DNA of 13,470 nucleotides, taken from Anaerolineaceae bacterium 46_22. Its GTDB lineage: Bacteria; Chloroflexota; Anaerolineae; Anaerolineales; Anaerolineaceae. Made by a program: the position numbers and the translations under genes. The DNA is taken from the NCBI GenBank assembly GCA_001508595.1, contig LGHA01000019.1:1-13470 (forward strand). Reading direction: 5' to 3'. The notes under the pieces are model-generated. The model was not told the DNA's origin, did not search any database, and saw only the letters and a program-made list of their open reading frames with translations. This document shows, in pieces, positions 7,192-13,470 of the stretch. Numbering within the stretch: the stretch's first letter is position 1; the number at the start of each line of letters is the position of its first letter.

Positions 7192-7658
7192 TGAGAACCG
7201 AAAAAGATTTCTACACCAACCTGGTGTATGCACGACAATTGCCCATCATTGGCAAATTAATTTATTATCTTTTGAAAATGCTGGGCTCAGAGATTCCTGT
7301 TTCTGTGCCCATTGGCCCAGGATTCCTGCTCGAACATGGGGGGCATGGGGTCGTCATCCACAGTAAGGCAAAAATTGGTGCTCGTGTGCATGTCTACCAG
7401 GGCGTTACCCTGGGTCGGGCGGACATCTACCTGCCAATCTCCCAATCAAAATTTGAGGGCATTGAAATCGGTGATGATGTGATCCTCTCGCCCGGGTCTA
7501 AAATTTTGTGCAAAGAAGGCATTCTGAAAGTTGGCAATGGAACTGTGATAGGTGCAAATGCTGTCCTTTTGCAATCCACAGGTGACTATGAAATCTGGGC
7601 AGGATCACCCGCACGTTGTGTCGGGAAACGGCCGCAGGTAGAGGAAAAAGCAGCATGA
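7191..7658 (+). CDS. Hexapeptide-repeat (left-handed beta-helix) acyltransferase, serine acetyltransferase-like
   Basis: This 155-residue protein resembles the serine acetyltransferase/WcaF group. A short helical N-terminus (about 1-32) is followed by hexapeptide turns (IGPGFLLEHG, VVIHSKAKIGARVHVYQGVTLG, IEIGDDVILSPGSKIL, LKVGNGTVIGANAVL) and a typical closing loop, AGSPARCVGKR (137-147). H49 sits where CysE-type enzymes carry a catalytic His. The loop after GVTLG (71-75) reads RADIYLPISQSKFEG and has no His, unlike CysE. It probably transfers an acetyl or other acyl group to a sugar or sugar nucleotide rather than making O-acetylserine, given the glycosyltransferase neighbours. The ATG shares a base with the wecB stop (TAATG). 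The substrate is unknown. Confidence 0.86.
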   Translation: MRTEKDFYTNLVYARQLPIIGKLIYYLLKMLGSEIPVSVPIGPGFLLEHGGHGVVIHSKAKIGARVHVYQGVTLGRADIYLPISQSKFEGIEIGDDVILSPGSKILCKEGILKVGNGTVIGANAVLLQSTGDYEIWAGSPARCVGKRPQVEEKAA

Positions 7659-8677
7659 AACCCCAAATTTGCCTGGTGCCAAAATTGGATGGATTGGGCG
7701 GTATGGTATCATTCCAGGCGAAATTCATACAGGGCTTGAAAGAACAGAACATTGCTTATACCTTTGACATCAGCGACACAAACAACACAGCCGTCCTGGT
7801 GATTGGCGGCACACGCCATATCTGGCAATTATGGCGGGCAAAAAGCCGCGGTGTGCGCATCGTCCAGAGGTTGAACGGGATGAACTGGCTGCATAAAGTT
7901 GAAAAAACGCCGTTTCCTGCAGCCTTCAAAGCAGAGCTCAATAACCAGACCCTGGCTTTTATCAGGCGGTTCCTGGCGACACACATCATTTACCAGAGTG
8001 GGTTCAGCCGAGATTGGTGGCATCGCGAATTTAAAGATATTTCCACACCTGCAAAGGTGGTTTACAACGGGGTGGACCTTTCACAATACACGCCGGAAGG
8101 TCCAGGGGAACGACCGGACGATCATTTTCGCCTCTTACTTGTGGAAGGTCATCTTCACCCTGGCAACAGCCGAGGGCTTGAAACGGCAGTCAGGCTGGCA
8201 CAAACCCTAAAGCACAGCCATGGTGTCAATGTGGAAATGGTGGTTGTTGGCGATGTCGAGGATGCCCTCAAAGCACATGTTTACAGCATGGCACCCGATC
8301 TCTGGATCACATGGGGTGGGATCGTACCTCGTGATAGAATCCCATCGCTTGATCGAACAGCCCATGTCTTATTCAGCGCAGATCTCAACGCTGCCTGCCC
8401 TAACAGTGTGATTGAAGCGATGGCATGCGGACTGCCAATTGTCGCTTATGATACCGGCGCATTAAAAGAATTGGTTCAGGGCGGCGCAGGAGAAGTGGTG
8501 CCTTACGGCGCAAACCACTGGCGGCTTGAATTGCCTGATATTGCCCCCCTTGCAAACGCCTGCATCAAAATTATGCAGAACAACGCCCCATATCGACAGG
8601 CTGCACGCAAACGAGCAGAAGCTGCTTTTGGATTAGATACAATGGTTAAGTCCTACCTGGAAGTGCTGGTGCCTTAA
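7655..8677 (+). CDS. GT4-type glycosyltransferase (first of three)
   Basis: This 340-residue protein has a GT-B fold. The N-terminal half contains a G-rich loop (LDGLGGMVSF, 11-20) and RIVQRLNGMNW (68-78). A domain junction at VVYNGVDLSQY (135-145) leads to a C-terminal donor-binding half with LLVEGHLHPG (161-170), VVVGD (196-200) and the signature PNSVIEAMACGLPIVAYDTG (249-268), containing the conserved E254. The first Glu of the EX7E motif is replaced (A246). The start at 7655 is preferred over an in-frame ATG at 7616 because it gives a 4-base overlap with the acyltransferase gene and has GAGG ten bases upstream. It likely adds one sugar to a lipid-linked glycan on the inner face of the membrane. 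Donor and acceptor are unknown. Confidence 0.9.
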   Translation: MKPQICLVPKLDGLGGMVSFQAKFIQGLKEQNIAYTFDISDTNNTAVLVIGGTRHIWQLWRAKSRGVRIVQRLNGMNWLHKVEKTPFPAAFKAELNNQTLAFIRRFLATHIIYQSGFSRDWWHREFKDISTPAKVVYNGVDLSQYTPEGPGERPDDHFRLLLVEGHLHPGNSRGLETAVRLAQTLKHSHGVNVEMVVVGDVEDALKAHVYSMAPDLWITWGGIVPRDRIPSLDRTAHVLFSADLNAACPNSVIEAMACGLPIVAYDTGALKELVQGGAGEVVPYGANHWRLELPDIAPLANACIKIMQNNAPYRQAARKRAEAAFGLDTMVKSYLEVLVP

Positions 8678-9783
8678 TGAATACATTTCAGGGTAAGGTT
8701 GGCTTAATCCAGAGGGTGCTCCCCCATTACCGGAAGCCATTTTTCAATGCGCTTGGAAAAGCCTGCACTGATGGTCTTTGCGTTTTTTCTGGAGAACCCA
8801 GGCCTGAAGAGAGCATCAAACCTGTTGTTGAACTTGAACACGCGCTGCTCACCCTTGGAAAAAACCGCCACATTTTTGGCGGTTGTTTCTACATGGTTTT
8901 TCAGTTGGGTTTGATCAAGTGGATAAAAACCTGTGACCCTGACGTCCTGATCGTGGAAGCCAATCCCAGGTACCTGAGCACACTCCGAGCAATCCGCTGG
9001 ATGCGGAATAAAGATCGACCAGTGATCGGTTGGGGGCTGGGTTCACCAGACATCACCGACCTCTTGGCGTCCCTGCGATTGCAAAGGCGGAAGAATTTTA
9101 TCCAGCATTTTGACACCCTGATCACTTACAGCCAAACGGGAGCCTCACAGTATGCCAAGTTGGGCTTCCCAAAAGAGCGCATCTTTGTTGCCGCAAACGC
9201 TGTCGCCCCATCTCCGCCACACCCAATGCCGGATCGGCGAGCTCCGGAAGAAGTACAGCAGGTCCAAATCCTTTTTGTCGGCAGATTACAGGAAAGAAAA
9301 AAACTGGATAACCTGATCTATGCTTGTTCACAGCTGCCAAAAGCGCTTCAGCCCGATTTGGTGATCGTTGGTGACGGCCCTGATAGGCTGCGCCTTACAA
9401 AAATAGCAGAAAAGGTCTATCCGGGGACCATATTTACCGGTGCTCTCTATGGCGAAAATTTAGCCAAACAATTTCGACAGGCGGACCTTTTCGTGCTGCC
9501 TGGCACTGGCGGCCTGGCGATTCAGCAAGCAATGAGCTACGGTTTACCCGTTATTGCTGCCCAGGCTGACGGCACACAGGCAGACCTCATTCGTGAGGGG
9601 AACGGCTGGCAGGTACCGGCTGACGACATCACAGCTTTACGAAGCACCCTTGAAAAAGCCCTTTCAGATAAGGCAGCATTACGTGGAATGGGCGCAGAGA
9701 GCTACCGGATTGTTTCAGAAGAGATCAATATTGATAAAATGGTCCAGGTTTTTGTTGAGGCATTAAACCGGAGCCTATCATGA
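8677..9783 (+). CDS. GT4-type glycosyltransferase (second of three), EX7E motif altered
   Basis: This 368-residue GT-B glycosyltransferase begins with VGLIQRVLPHYRKPFF (8-23), an acceptor-side signature of many GT4 members. It continues with ILFVGRLQERKKLDNLI (198-214) and LVIVGDGPDRLRL (228-240). The donor-site segment is FVLPGTGGLAIQQAMSYGLP (272-291). In it, the usual EAM is QAM (Q284) and the other Glu of EX7E is G276. This GGLAIxQAM form looks like a subfamily variant rather than damage, because the rest of the fold is intact. The ATG shares a base with the previous stop (TAATG). It probably acts in the same glycan pathway as its neighbours. The donor sugar cannot be predicted. Confidence 0.9.
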   Translation: MNTFQGKVGLIQRVLPHYRKPFFNALGKACTDGLCVFSGEPRPEESIKPVVELEHALLTLGKNRHIFGGCFYMVFQLGLIKWIKTCDPDVLIVEANPRYLSTLRAIRWMRNKDRPVIGWGLGSPDITDLLASLRLQRRKNFIQHFDTLITYSQTGASQYAKLGFPKERIFVAANAVAPSPPHPMPDRRAPEEVQQVQILFVGRLQERKKLDNLIYACSQLPKALQPDLVIVGDGPDRLRLTKIAEKVYPGTIFTGALYGENLAKQFRQADLFVLPGTGGLAIQQAMSYGLPVIAAQADGTQADLIREGNGWQVPADDITALRSTLEKALSDKAALRGMGAESYRIVSEEINIDKMVQVFVEALNRSLS

Positions 9784-10985
9784 AGAAACATATCCTTATC
9801 GTGGCTGATGGACGCAGCCCCACAACACAAAGCTGGATTAAAAATATCCTTTCTTCTGGGTACCAGGTCAGTTTGATATCTTCTTTCAATTGTGAAAAGC
9901 CTAAAGGACTGGCTCATTTCCATGTCCTGCCAATCGCGTTCAGCCGTTTCAGCACTGGTGCTAAAACAAATGGCAAAAAAATTGGGAACGTTTCTGGGAT
10001 TAAAAAGCTCGTCAAGCGATTTACACCCCTCCTTCAAAAATTTCGCTACATCCTCGGTCCGCTATCAATACTGAAATACGCCAGAGAATACCAGAAACTG
10101 GTCGCAGAAATAACGCCCGACCTGGTCCATTCGCTGCGTATCCCTTATGAGGGGATGCTTGCCAGCTATACGCCAAAAGACATTCCGCTAATTCTTGCAA
10201 TTTGGGGCAACGACCTGACCCTGCACGCAAAAGGTTCCTTACTCATGCGTTTTTTCACGAAACGCAGCTTAACAAGAGCTGATGGGCTTACCTCTGACAC
10301 TCGGCGAGACCTGTCCCTGGCTGTTGATTGGGGTTTAAACTCGGCTTCACCCGTTTTATGGGTTCCAGGTTCAGGCGGGTTGGATTTAGACGCTGTAGAA
10401 AAAACGCAGGATTTTAACAATTATTTTGATATTCCCAAAGACACCTTATGGGTGGTAAACCCGCGCGGCTTGCGTCCAGGATCTGTCCACCAGGAAGTGT
10501 TTTTTGAATCAATACCTGAAGTGCTGAAATCTCGACAAGATATCAGTTTCATTTGTCCCAGCCTTGAAGGGCAACCTCAAGCGCAAGCATGGATCGGGCA
10601 ATTCGAAATTGAAGAAGGCGTCTTCCTTTTACCAAAACTTCCACAATCCCAATTATGGGCTTTGTTCAAGAAATCCGCCTTGTTTGTTTCACCAAGCAGT
10701 CATGACGGCACCCCCAACACATTGCTTGAGGCAATGGCTTGCGGCTGTTTGCCCATTCTTGGTGACATTGAATCCGCACGCGAATGGATTGAACATGGGA
10801 GAAATGGTTTGCTGGTTAACCCTCGTGACCCACATGCGCTTGCACAGGCCATCCTCAACGGGCTCGACCAGCCTGAATTACGTCATCATGCTGCGATAAT
10901 CAACCAGGAGATCATCAAAAAACTGGCTTCCCTGGAAGTAACCCGTCCATTAATTGAAAAGTTTTATTCACAATTCATCGCCTGA
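9780..10985 (+). CDS. GT4-type glycosyltransferase (third of three)
   Basis: This 401-residue protein has a GT-B layout. The N-terminal half contains ILIVADGRSPTTQSWI (5-20), ITPDLVHSLR (111-120) and LILAIWGNDLTLHAKGS (137-153). The C-terminal half has VVNPRGLRPGSVH (225-237) and the GT4 signature SSHDGTPNTLLEAMACGCLP (306-325), with E317 conserved and D309 at the first position of EX7E. The region ESAREWIEHGRNGLLVNP (331-348) is typical of GT4 C-termini. The start overlaps the preceding stop as ATGA. This is the last gene of the operon; no clear hairpin terminator follows it before the beta-glucosidase gene, so some readthrough is possible. Donor and acceptor are unknown. Confidence 0.88.
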   Translation: MKKHILIVADGRSPTTQSWIKNILSSGYQVSLISSFNCEKPKGLAHFHVLPIAFSRFSTGAKTNGKKIGNVSGIKKLVKRFTPLLQKFRYILGPLSILKYAREYQKLVAEITPDLVHSLRIPYEGMLASYTPKDIPLILAIWGNDLTLHAKGSLLMRFFTKRSLTRADGLTSDTRRDLSLAVDWGLNSASPVLWVPGSGGLDLDAVEKTQDFNNYFDIPKDTLWVVNPRGLRPGSVHQEVFFESIPEVLKSRQDISFICPSLEGQPQAQAWIGQFEIEEGVFLLPKLPQSQLWALFKKSALFVSPSSHDGTPNTLLEAMACGCLPILGDIESAREWIEHGRNGLLVNPRDPHALAQAILNGLDQPELRHHAAIINQEIIKKLASLEVTRPLIEKFYSQFIA

Positions 10986-11148
10986 CTCCCTTCTAATTTT
11001 CTCAACATCTCTACCCCCTCTCAATTTTCGCCAATATTAATCACTGATCCATAACGAATTCTTTTATGGTGGATTAGCAGAACCCGTGTATATTTCGTTT
11101 ATAATTTGAACGGCAAATTTATAAAATACAGGTAAAAAAGGAAGGAAA
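10986..11148. other. Intergenic region between glycan operon and beta-glucosidase gene
   Basis: This 163-base A/T-rich stretch holds the -10 element and leader of the downstream gene. Its start is pyrimidine-rich. A short 6-bp inverted repeat (11049-11054 with 11064-11069) is too weak to be called a terminator. No coding sequence is seen. Confidence 0.6.
11100..11105 (+). promoter_or_regulatory. TATAAT -10 element of the beta-glucosidase gene
   Basis: A perfect TATAAT lies 43 bases before the ATG, giving a predicted start near 11112 and a leader of about 37 bases that contains the GGAAGG ribosome-binding site. No convincing -35 hexamer is found at 16-18 bases; TTAGCA (11074-11079) is at 20. 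Confidence 0.45.
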
Positions 11149-12501
11149 ATGTCACAAATAAACTTTCCGAATGATTTCATTTGGGGTGCTGCAACAGCCT
11201 CATACCAGATAGAAGGTGCATGGGACGAAGATGGCAAGGGCGAAAGCATCTGGGATCGTTTCTCCCATCAACCTTATCACATCTTCAACGGCGACACCGG
11301 CGATATCGCGTGCGATCATTATCATCAGATGCCGCAGGATGTGGCATTGATGAAAGAGCTTGGGCTTGCCTCCTATCGATTTTCAATCAATTGGCCGCGA
11401 ATTTTACCGGGGGGGATTGGAAGGGTCGAGCCGCGCGGCCTGGATTTTTATGATCGATTGGTGGACGAGCTTCTTGAAGCGGGCATTAAGCCAATGGCAA
11501 CCCTGAACCACTGGGACTTTCCCCAGGCGTTAGAAGATAAAGGCGGTTGGACAAACAGGGACAGTGTGGATTGGTTTACGGATTACGCTCGGATATTGTT
11601 TGAACGACTGGGTGATCGGGTTCCCTATTGGGCAACCCATAATGAACCCTTTGTGATCGCCATGATGGGATATGCCTTCGGTGTTTTTGCGCCAGGGATC
11701 GCCAGCTATCCGCAAGCCTTCCAGGTCACCCACCATTTACACATGGCACACGGAAAAACAGTGCAGCTTTATCGCCAGATGGGTTTAACAGGACAGATTG
11801 GTATTGTGCTCAACTTAAGCACCTACCAACCAAAAACAAACCGACCTGAGGATCTGGATGCTGCCAAACGCATGGAAGACATGAATAACAACCTTTACCT
11901 TGACCCAATCTTCAAAGGTAAATACCCGGAAGATTTAATAGCGTGGATTGATAAGAGCAGACCTGAAATTCGGGATGGGGATATGACTCTCATCAGCCAG
12001 CCTATTGATTTTCTTGGCATAAATTATTACACAGCTCAAATAGTCAGCTTTAGTCCCAATGGTTACATGAAATTTGAGGCGCAAACCAGAGTTGAACCAG
12101 GTTGGGGCATAACCTATAAAGGTTGGGGGATTTGCCCTTCCCAGCTCAAGAGCTTATTGCTGCACCTGAAAGAAGATTACGGGAATCCCCCTATGTATAT
12201 TACCGAAAATGGGACAACGCTTAATGAACCTGTTGATGAAACCGGTTATGTAAACGACCAGGGACGGATCAACTACCTGCGAGCCCACTTCCAGGCAGCG
12301 CACCAGGCAATTCAGGAAGGTGCGAACCTTAAGGGCTATTTTATTTGGAGCCTGATGGATAATTTTGAATGGGCAAGTGGTTATGACCAGCGATTTGGAT
12401 TGCTCAATGTTGATTTTAACGATCCTGCCCGGAAACGGACGCCTAAAGCCAGTTTTTACTGGTATCGAGATGTGATCAAAACCAACGGCTTTACAAACTG
12501 A
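11149..12501 (+). CDS. GH1 family beta-glucosidase
   Basis: This 450-residue glycoside hydrolase family 1 enzyme removes terminal beta-linked glucose or a similar sugar from oligosaccharides with retention of configuration. The family N-terminal signature FIWGAATASYQIEGAW (10-25) is present. The acid/base Glu is E166 in THNEPF (163-168) and the nucleophile is E353 in ITENGT (351-356). Sugar-contact residues Q20, H121, N165, W400 and E407 are all in place. The length is typical, and there is no signal peptide, so it acts in the cytoplasm on imported oligosaccharides. GGAAGG precedes the ATG. It stands alone after the glycan operon, with its own -10 and a strong terminator, and no sugar transporter is adjacent. 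Galactosidase or fucosidase side activity is common in the family and cannot be excluded. Confidence 0.95.
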   Translation: MSQINFPNDFIWGAATASYQIEGAWDEDGKGESIWDRFSHQPYHIFNGDTGDIACDHYHQMPQDVALMKELGLASYRFSINWPRILPGGIGRVEPRGLDFYDRLVDELLEAGIKPMATLNHWDFPQALEDKGGWTNRDSVDWFTDYARILFERLGDRVPYWATHNEPFVIAMMGYAFGVFAPGIASYPQAFQVTHHLHMAHGKTVQLYRQMGLTGQIGIVLNLSTYQPKTNRPEDLDAAKRMEDMNNNLYLDPIFKGKYPEDLIAWIDKSRPEIRDGDMTLISQPIDFLGINYYTAQIVSFSPNGYMKFEAQTRVEPGWGITYKGWGICPSQLKSLLLHLKEDYGNPPMYITENGTTLNEPVDETGYVNDQGRINYLRAHFQAAHQAIQEGANLKGYFIWSLMDNFEWASGYDQRFGLLNVDFNDPARKRTPKASFYWYRDVIKTNGFTN

Positions 12502-12520
12502 TAAAAAAGTTAAAATAAAT

Positions 12521-12560
12521 AGGCTGCCCTTTTTGTAAAGTGCTACAAAAAGGGCAGCCT
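12521..12560. terminator. Perfect 17-bp bidirectional terminator
   Basis: The arms 12521-12537 and 12544-12560 are exact inverted repeats around a 6-base loop. The stem is GC-rich at its base (AGGCTGCCC), and T-rich sequence follows on both strands (TTATTTTGTG on plus; ATTTATTTTAAC on minus). It lies between two convergent genes and should end both transcripts. Confidence 0.9.
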
Positions 12561-12584
12561 TATTTTGTGTTTGGATCTTAGGGC

Positions 12585-13061
12585 TTAGTTACCCCTACCT
12601 GCCTGACCAAACCCTTGTGGGATGCCAGTGCCGTCACAGAGGCCGTCGGCTGATAAATTCATCTGCCGCTGTGCGCCGTAGCCTGTACCTTCACTGAGGC
12701 GTACTTGCTGTGGGACACAATCGCCAGTGCAGTCGAATTCGCCGGAATTCAACCGTGCTTGCTGCATGACACCGGTATTATTCACACCAAGTTGTTGGCG
12801 AATTTGCTGAGGGTCACAATCTGCATCACATTCACCATCCTGCATCTCAAACAATCGAGTGCGGGTTTGGGTCAAGAGTGGGTCAACTTCACCGTTCTGA
12901 AGGCCGTTTTGATACTCATATTCCAGTGTTTCAGGCTCAGGAACAGCAGCACCAGCCTGTGGTGCAACTTCATCCTGGGCATAAGTTGTATTTACAACAC
13001 CAAAGACACCAATAGCTAAAATTAGCGTTATTGTCAATCCTACAAAAATTTTCTTAATCAT
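12585..13061 (-). CDS. Small secreted protein with degenerate cysteine-containing repeats
   Basis: This 158-residue protein has a clear signal peptide: basic MIKK, a hydrophobic core (5-23), and a probable cleavage site after TTYA (25-28). The start at 13061 is preferred over an in-frame ATG at 13148 because it gives this signal peptide and has AAAGGAG six bases upstream. The predicted promoter also lies inside the longer form. The mature protein has a Pro/Glu-rich linker (about 30-60) and then about three degenerate units of roughly 25-33 residues (69-101, 102-133, 134-158). The first two contain CDADC-x-PQQ(I/V)R and CTGDC-x-PQQ(I/V)R; the third has only C142 in LCDGTGIPQG. The five cysteines (78, 82, 111, 115, 142) and many Asp residues could support disulphides or metal binding. 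I do not recognise the family; the function is unknown. Confidence 0.85.
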   Translation of the reverse strand: MIKKIFVGLTITLILAIGVFGVVNTTYAQDEVAPQAGAAVPEPETLEYEYQNGLQNGEVDPLLTQTRTRLFEMQDGECDADCDPQQIRQQLGVNNTGVMQQARLNSGEFDCTGDCVPQQVRLSEGTGYGAQRQMNLSADGLCDGTGIPQGFGQAGRGN

Positions 13062-13134
13062 TGTTACTCCTTTTTCATAACTGAATTTTTCAACATCTAA
13101 ATTGGATCTTACATTAAGGATTTTAAAGGAGCGG

Positions 13135-13162
13135 CATATAAAAAGCATGAACAGCCTGTGAA
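13135..13162 (-). promoter_or_regulatory. Candidate promoter for the secreted repeat protein
   Basis: On the minus strand TTCACA (13162-13157; 5/6 of consensus) and TATATG (13140-13135; 4/6) are separated by 16 bases. Transcription would start near 13128, about 67 bases before the preferred ATG at 13061. Confidence 0.38.
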
Positions 13163-13239
13163 GTTTTTATGAAGGTTAAGAAGTGCGTCAGGAGATTGCT
13201 TTATATGTTGAATGCGAAAAAAACACAAAATATCCTTTT

Positions 13240-13277
13240 AAACCAAACGACGAACAGAATTGGCCGCCGTTTGGTTT
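13240..13277 (-). terminator. 13-bp hairpin, probable terminator of the right-edge gene
   Basis: The arms 13240-13252 and 13265-13277 enclose a 12-base loop. RNA from the minus strand pairs at all 13 positions with one G-U wobble, whereas plus-strand RNA has an A-C mismatch at that point. The hairpin starts 37 bases after the stop of the incoming minus-strand gene. There is no U-run after the stem (the arm itself ends UUU and AAAAGG follows), so it is not a canonical intrinsic terminator. Confidence 0.5.
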
Positions 13278-13314
13278 GACTATTCAGTTAAGATACAAAA
13301 GAAATTTTCCTGCT

Positions 13315-13470
13315 TTATGAATTCTTTCTAAATTGCAAGAGTTTGAGCTTCTCAAAAAACAATGGCCCCCACCAGGAAACCCACAATCCAATCAAAGTAT
13401 AGCGGATAAACCTTAAAAAATAGCTGATCAAGTCAGCATTATCAGGGAAGATTTGCCCCAAGCCAAAATA
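13315..13470 (-). CDS. C-terminal 51 codons of a membrane protein, possibly PAP2-type phosphatase
   Basis: An open frame enters from the right edge and stops at TAA 13317-13315. The visible residues read as a short loop (YFGLGQIFPDNADLI), then one probable membrane helix containing RFIRYTLIGLWVSWWGPLFF, then a basic tail (KLKLLQFRKNS). This loop-helix-tail arrangement resembles the C-terminus of some PAP2-superfamily membrane phosphatases, but the catalytic motifs would lie outside the window, so the assignment is tentative. The coding call rests on frame continuity to the edge, sensible composition, and the hairpin that follows the stop. Confidence 0.55.
   Translation of the reverse strand, partial: YFGLGQIFPDNADLISYFLRFIRYTLIGLWVSWWGPLFFEKLKLLQFRKNS

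Noticed and set aside
7616..7654. Upstream in-frame ATG for the first glycosyltransferase
   Set aside because: It would overlap the acyltransferase coding sequence by 43 bases; the ATG at 7655 has a GAGG site and a standard 4-base overlap.
11049..11069. Inverted repeat CCATAA / TTATGG after the glycan operon as a terminator
   Set aside because: The stem is only six mostly A/T pairs with no U-run, so it is expected by chance in such DNA.
13062..13148. Upstream in-frame ATG for the secreted repeat protein
   Set aside because: It would place 29 mostly polar residues before a textbook signal peptide, and the start at 13061 has a strong AAAGGAG site.
1..13470. tRNA, rRNA, CRISPR arrays, insertion sequences or phage genes
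   Set aside because: I looked for clover-leaf ends, regular direct repeats with spacers, transposase-like proteins and flanking inverted repeats and found none.

Overview
The window looks like a chromosomal piece of a Chloroflexota bacterium, most likely of the Anaerolineae. The main reason is the minus-strand block at 1-5831: a MutL/GlmL-like ATPase encoded together with a set of membrane and zinc-ribbon proteins that I associate with that phylum. This placement rests on recognising the protein families, not on a search. Genes are densely packed, with frequent 1-4 base stop/start overlaps, and no gap exceeds 300 bases.

Region 1 (1-5831, minus strand) is one operon of six genes, transcribed leftward from a divergent intergenic region. 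In order of transcription they are: a DUF6754-like two-helix membrane protein (5831-5082); a polytopic membrane protein (5085-4471); a zinc-ribbon protein with an acidic linker and two membrane helices (4474-2756); a second polytopic membrane protein (2759-2058); a MutL/GlmL-family ATPase with an extra C-terminal domain (2058-316); and the start of a barrel-sandwich (biotinyl/lipoyl-like) protein that runs off the left edge (290-1). The first five genes are joined by 1- or 4-base overlaps, which suggests a membrane-bound complex made in fixed proportions. No B12-dependent mutase gene is present, so the usual role of GlmL/MutL has no support here. This is the best candidate for an uncharacterised system.

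Region 2 (6049-10985, plus strand) is a five-gene surface-glycan operon: wecB (UDP-GlcNAc 2-epimerase), a hexapeptide-repeat acyltransferase, and three GT4-type glycosyltransferases. All four junctions overlap by 1-4 bases. wecB may be read from a leaderless mRNA, because a perfect TATAAT ends seven bases before the A of its ATG. No flippase, polymerase or ManNAc dehydrogenase is visible, so the rest of the pathway must be encoded elsewhere.

Region 3 (11149-12501, plus) is a single GH1 beta-glucosidase gene with its own -10 element. It ends at a perfect 17-bp bidirectional terminator shared with the convergent gene that follows.

Region 4 (12585-13470, minus) holds a small secreted protein with degenerate cysteine-containing repeats, then a strand-asymmetric hairpin, then the last 51 codons of a membrane protein entering from the right edge (possibly a PAP2-type phosphatase). 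I saw no tRNA, rRNA, CRISPR array, insertion sequence or attachment site.
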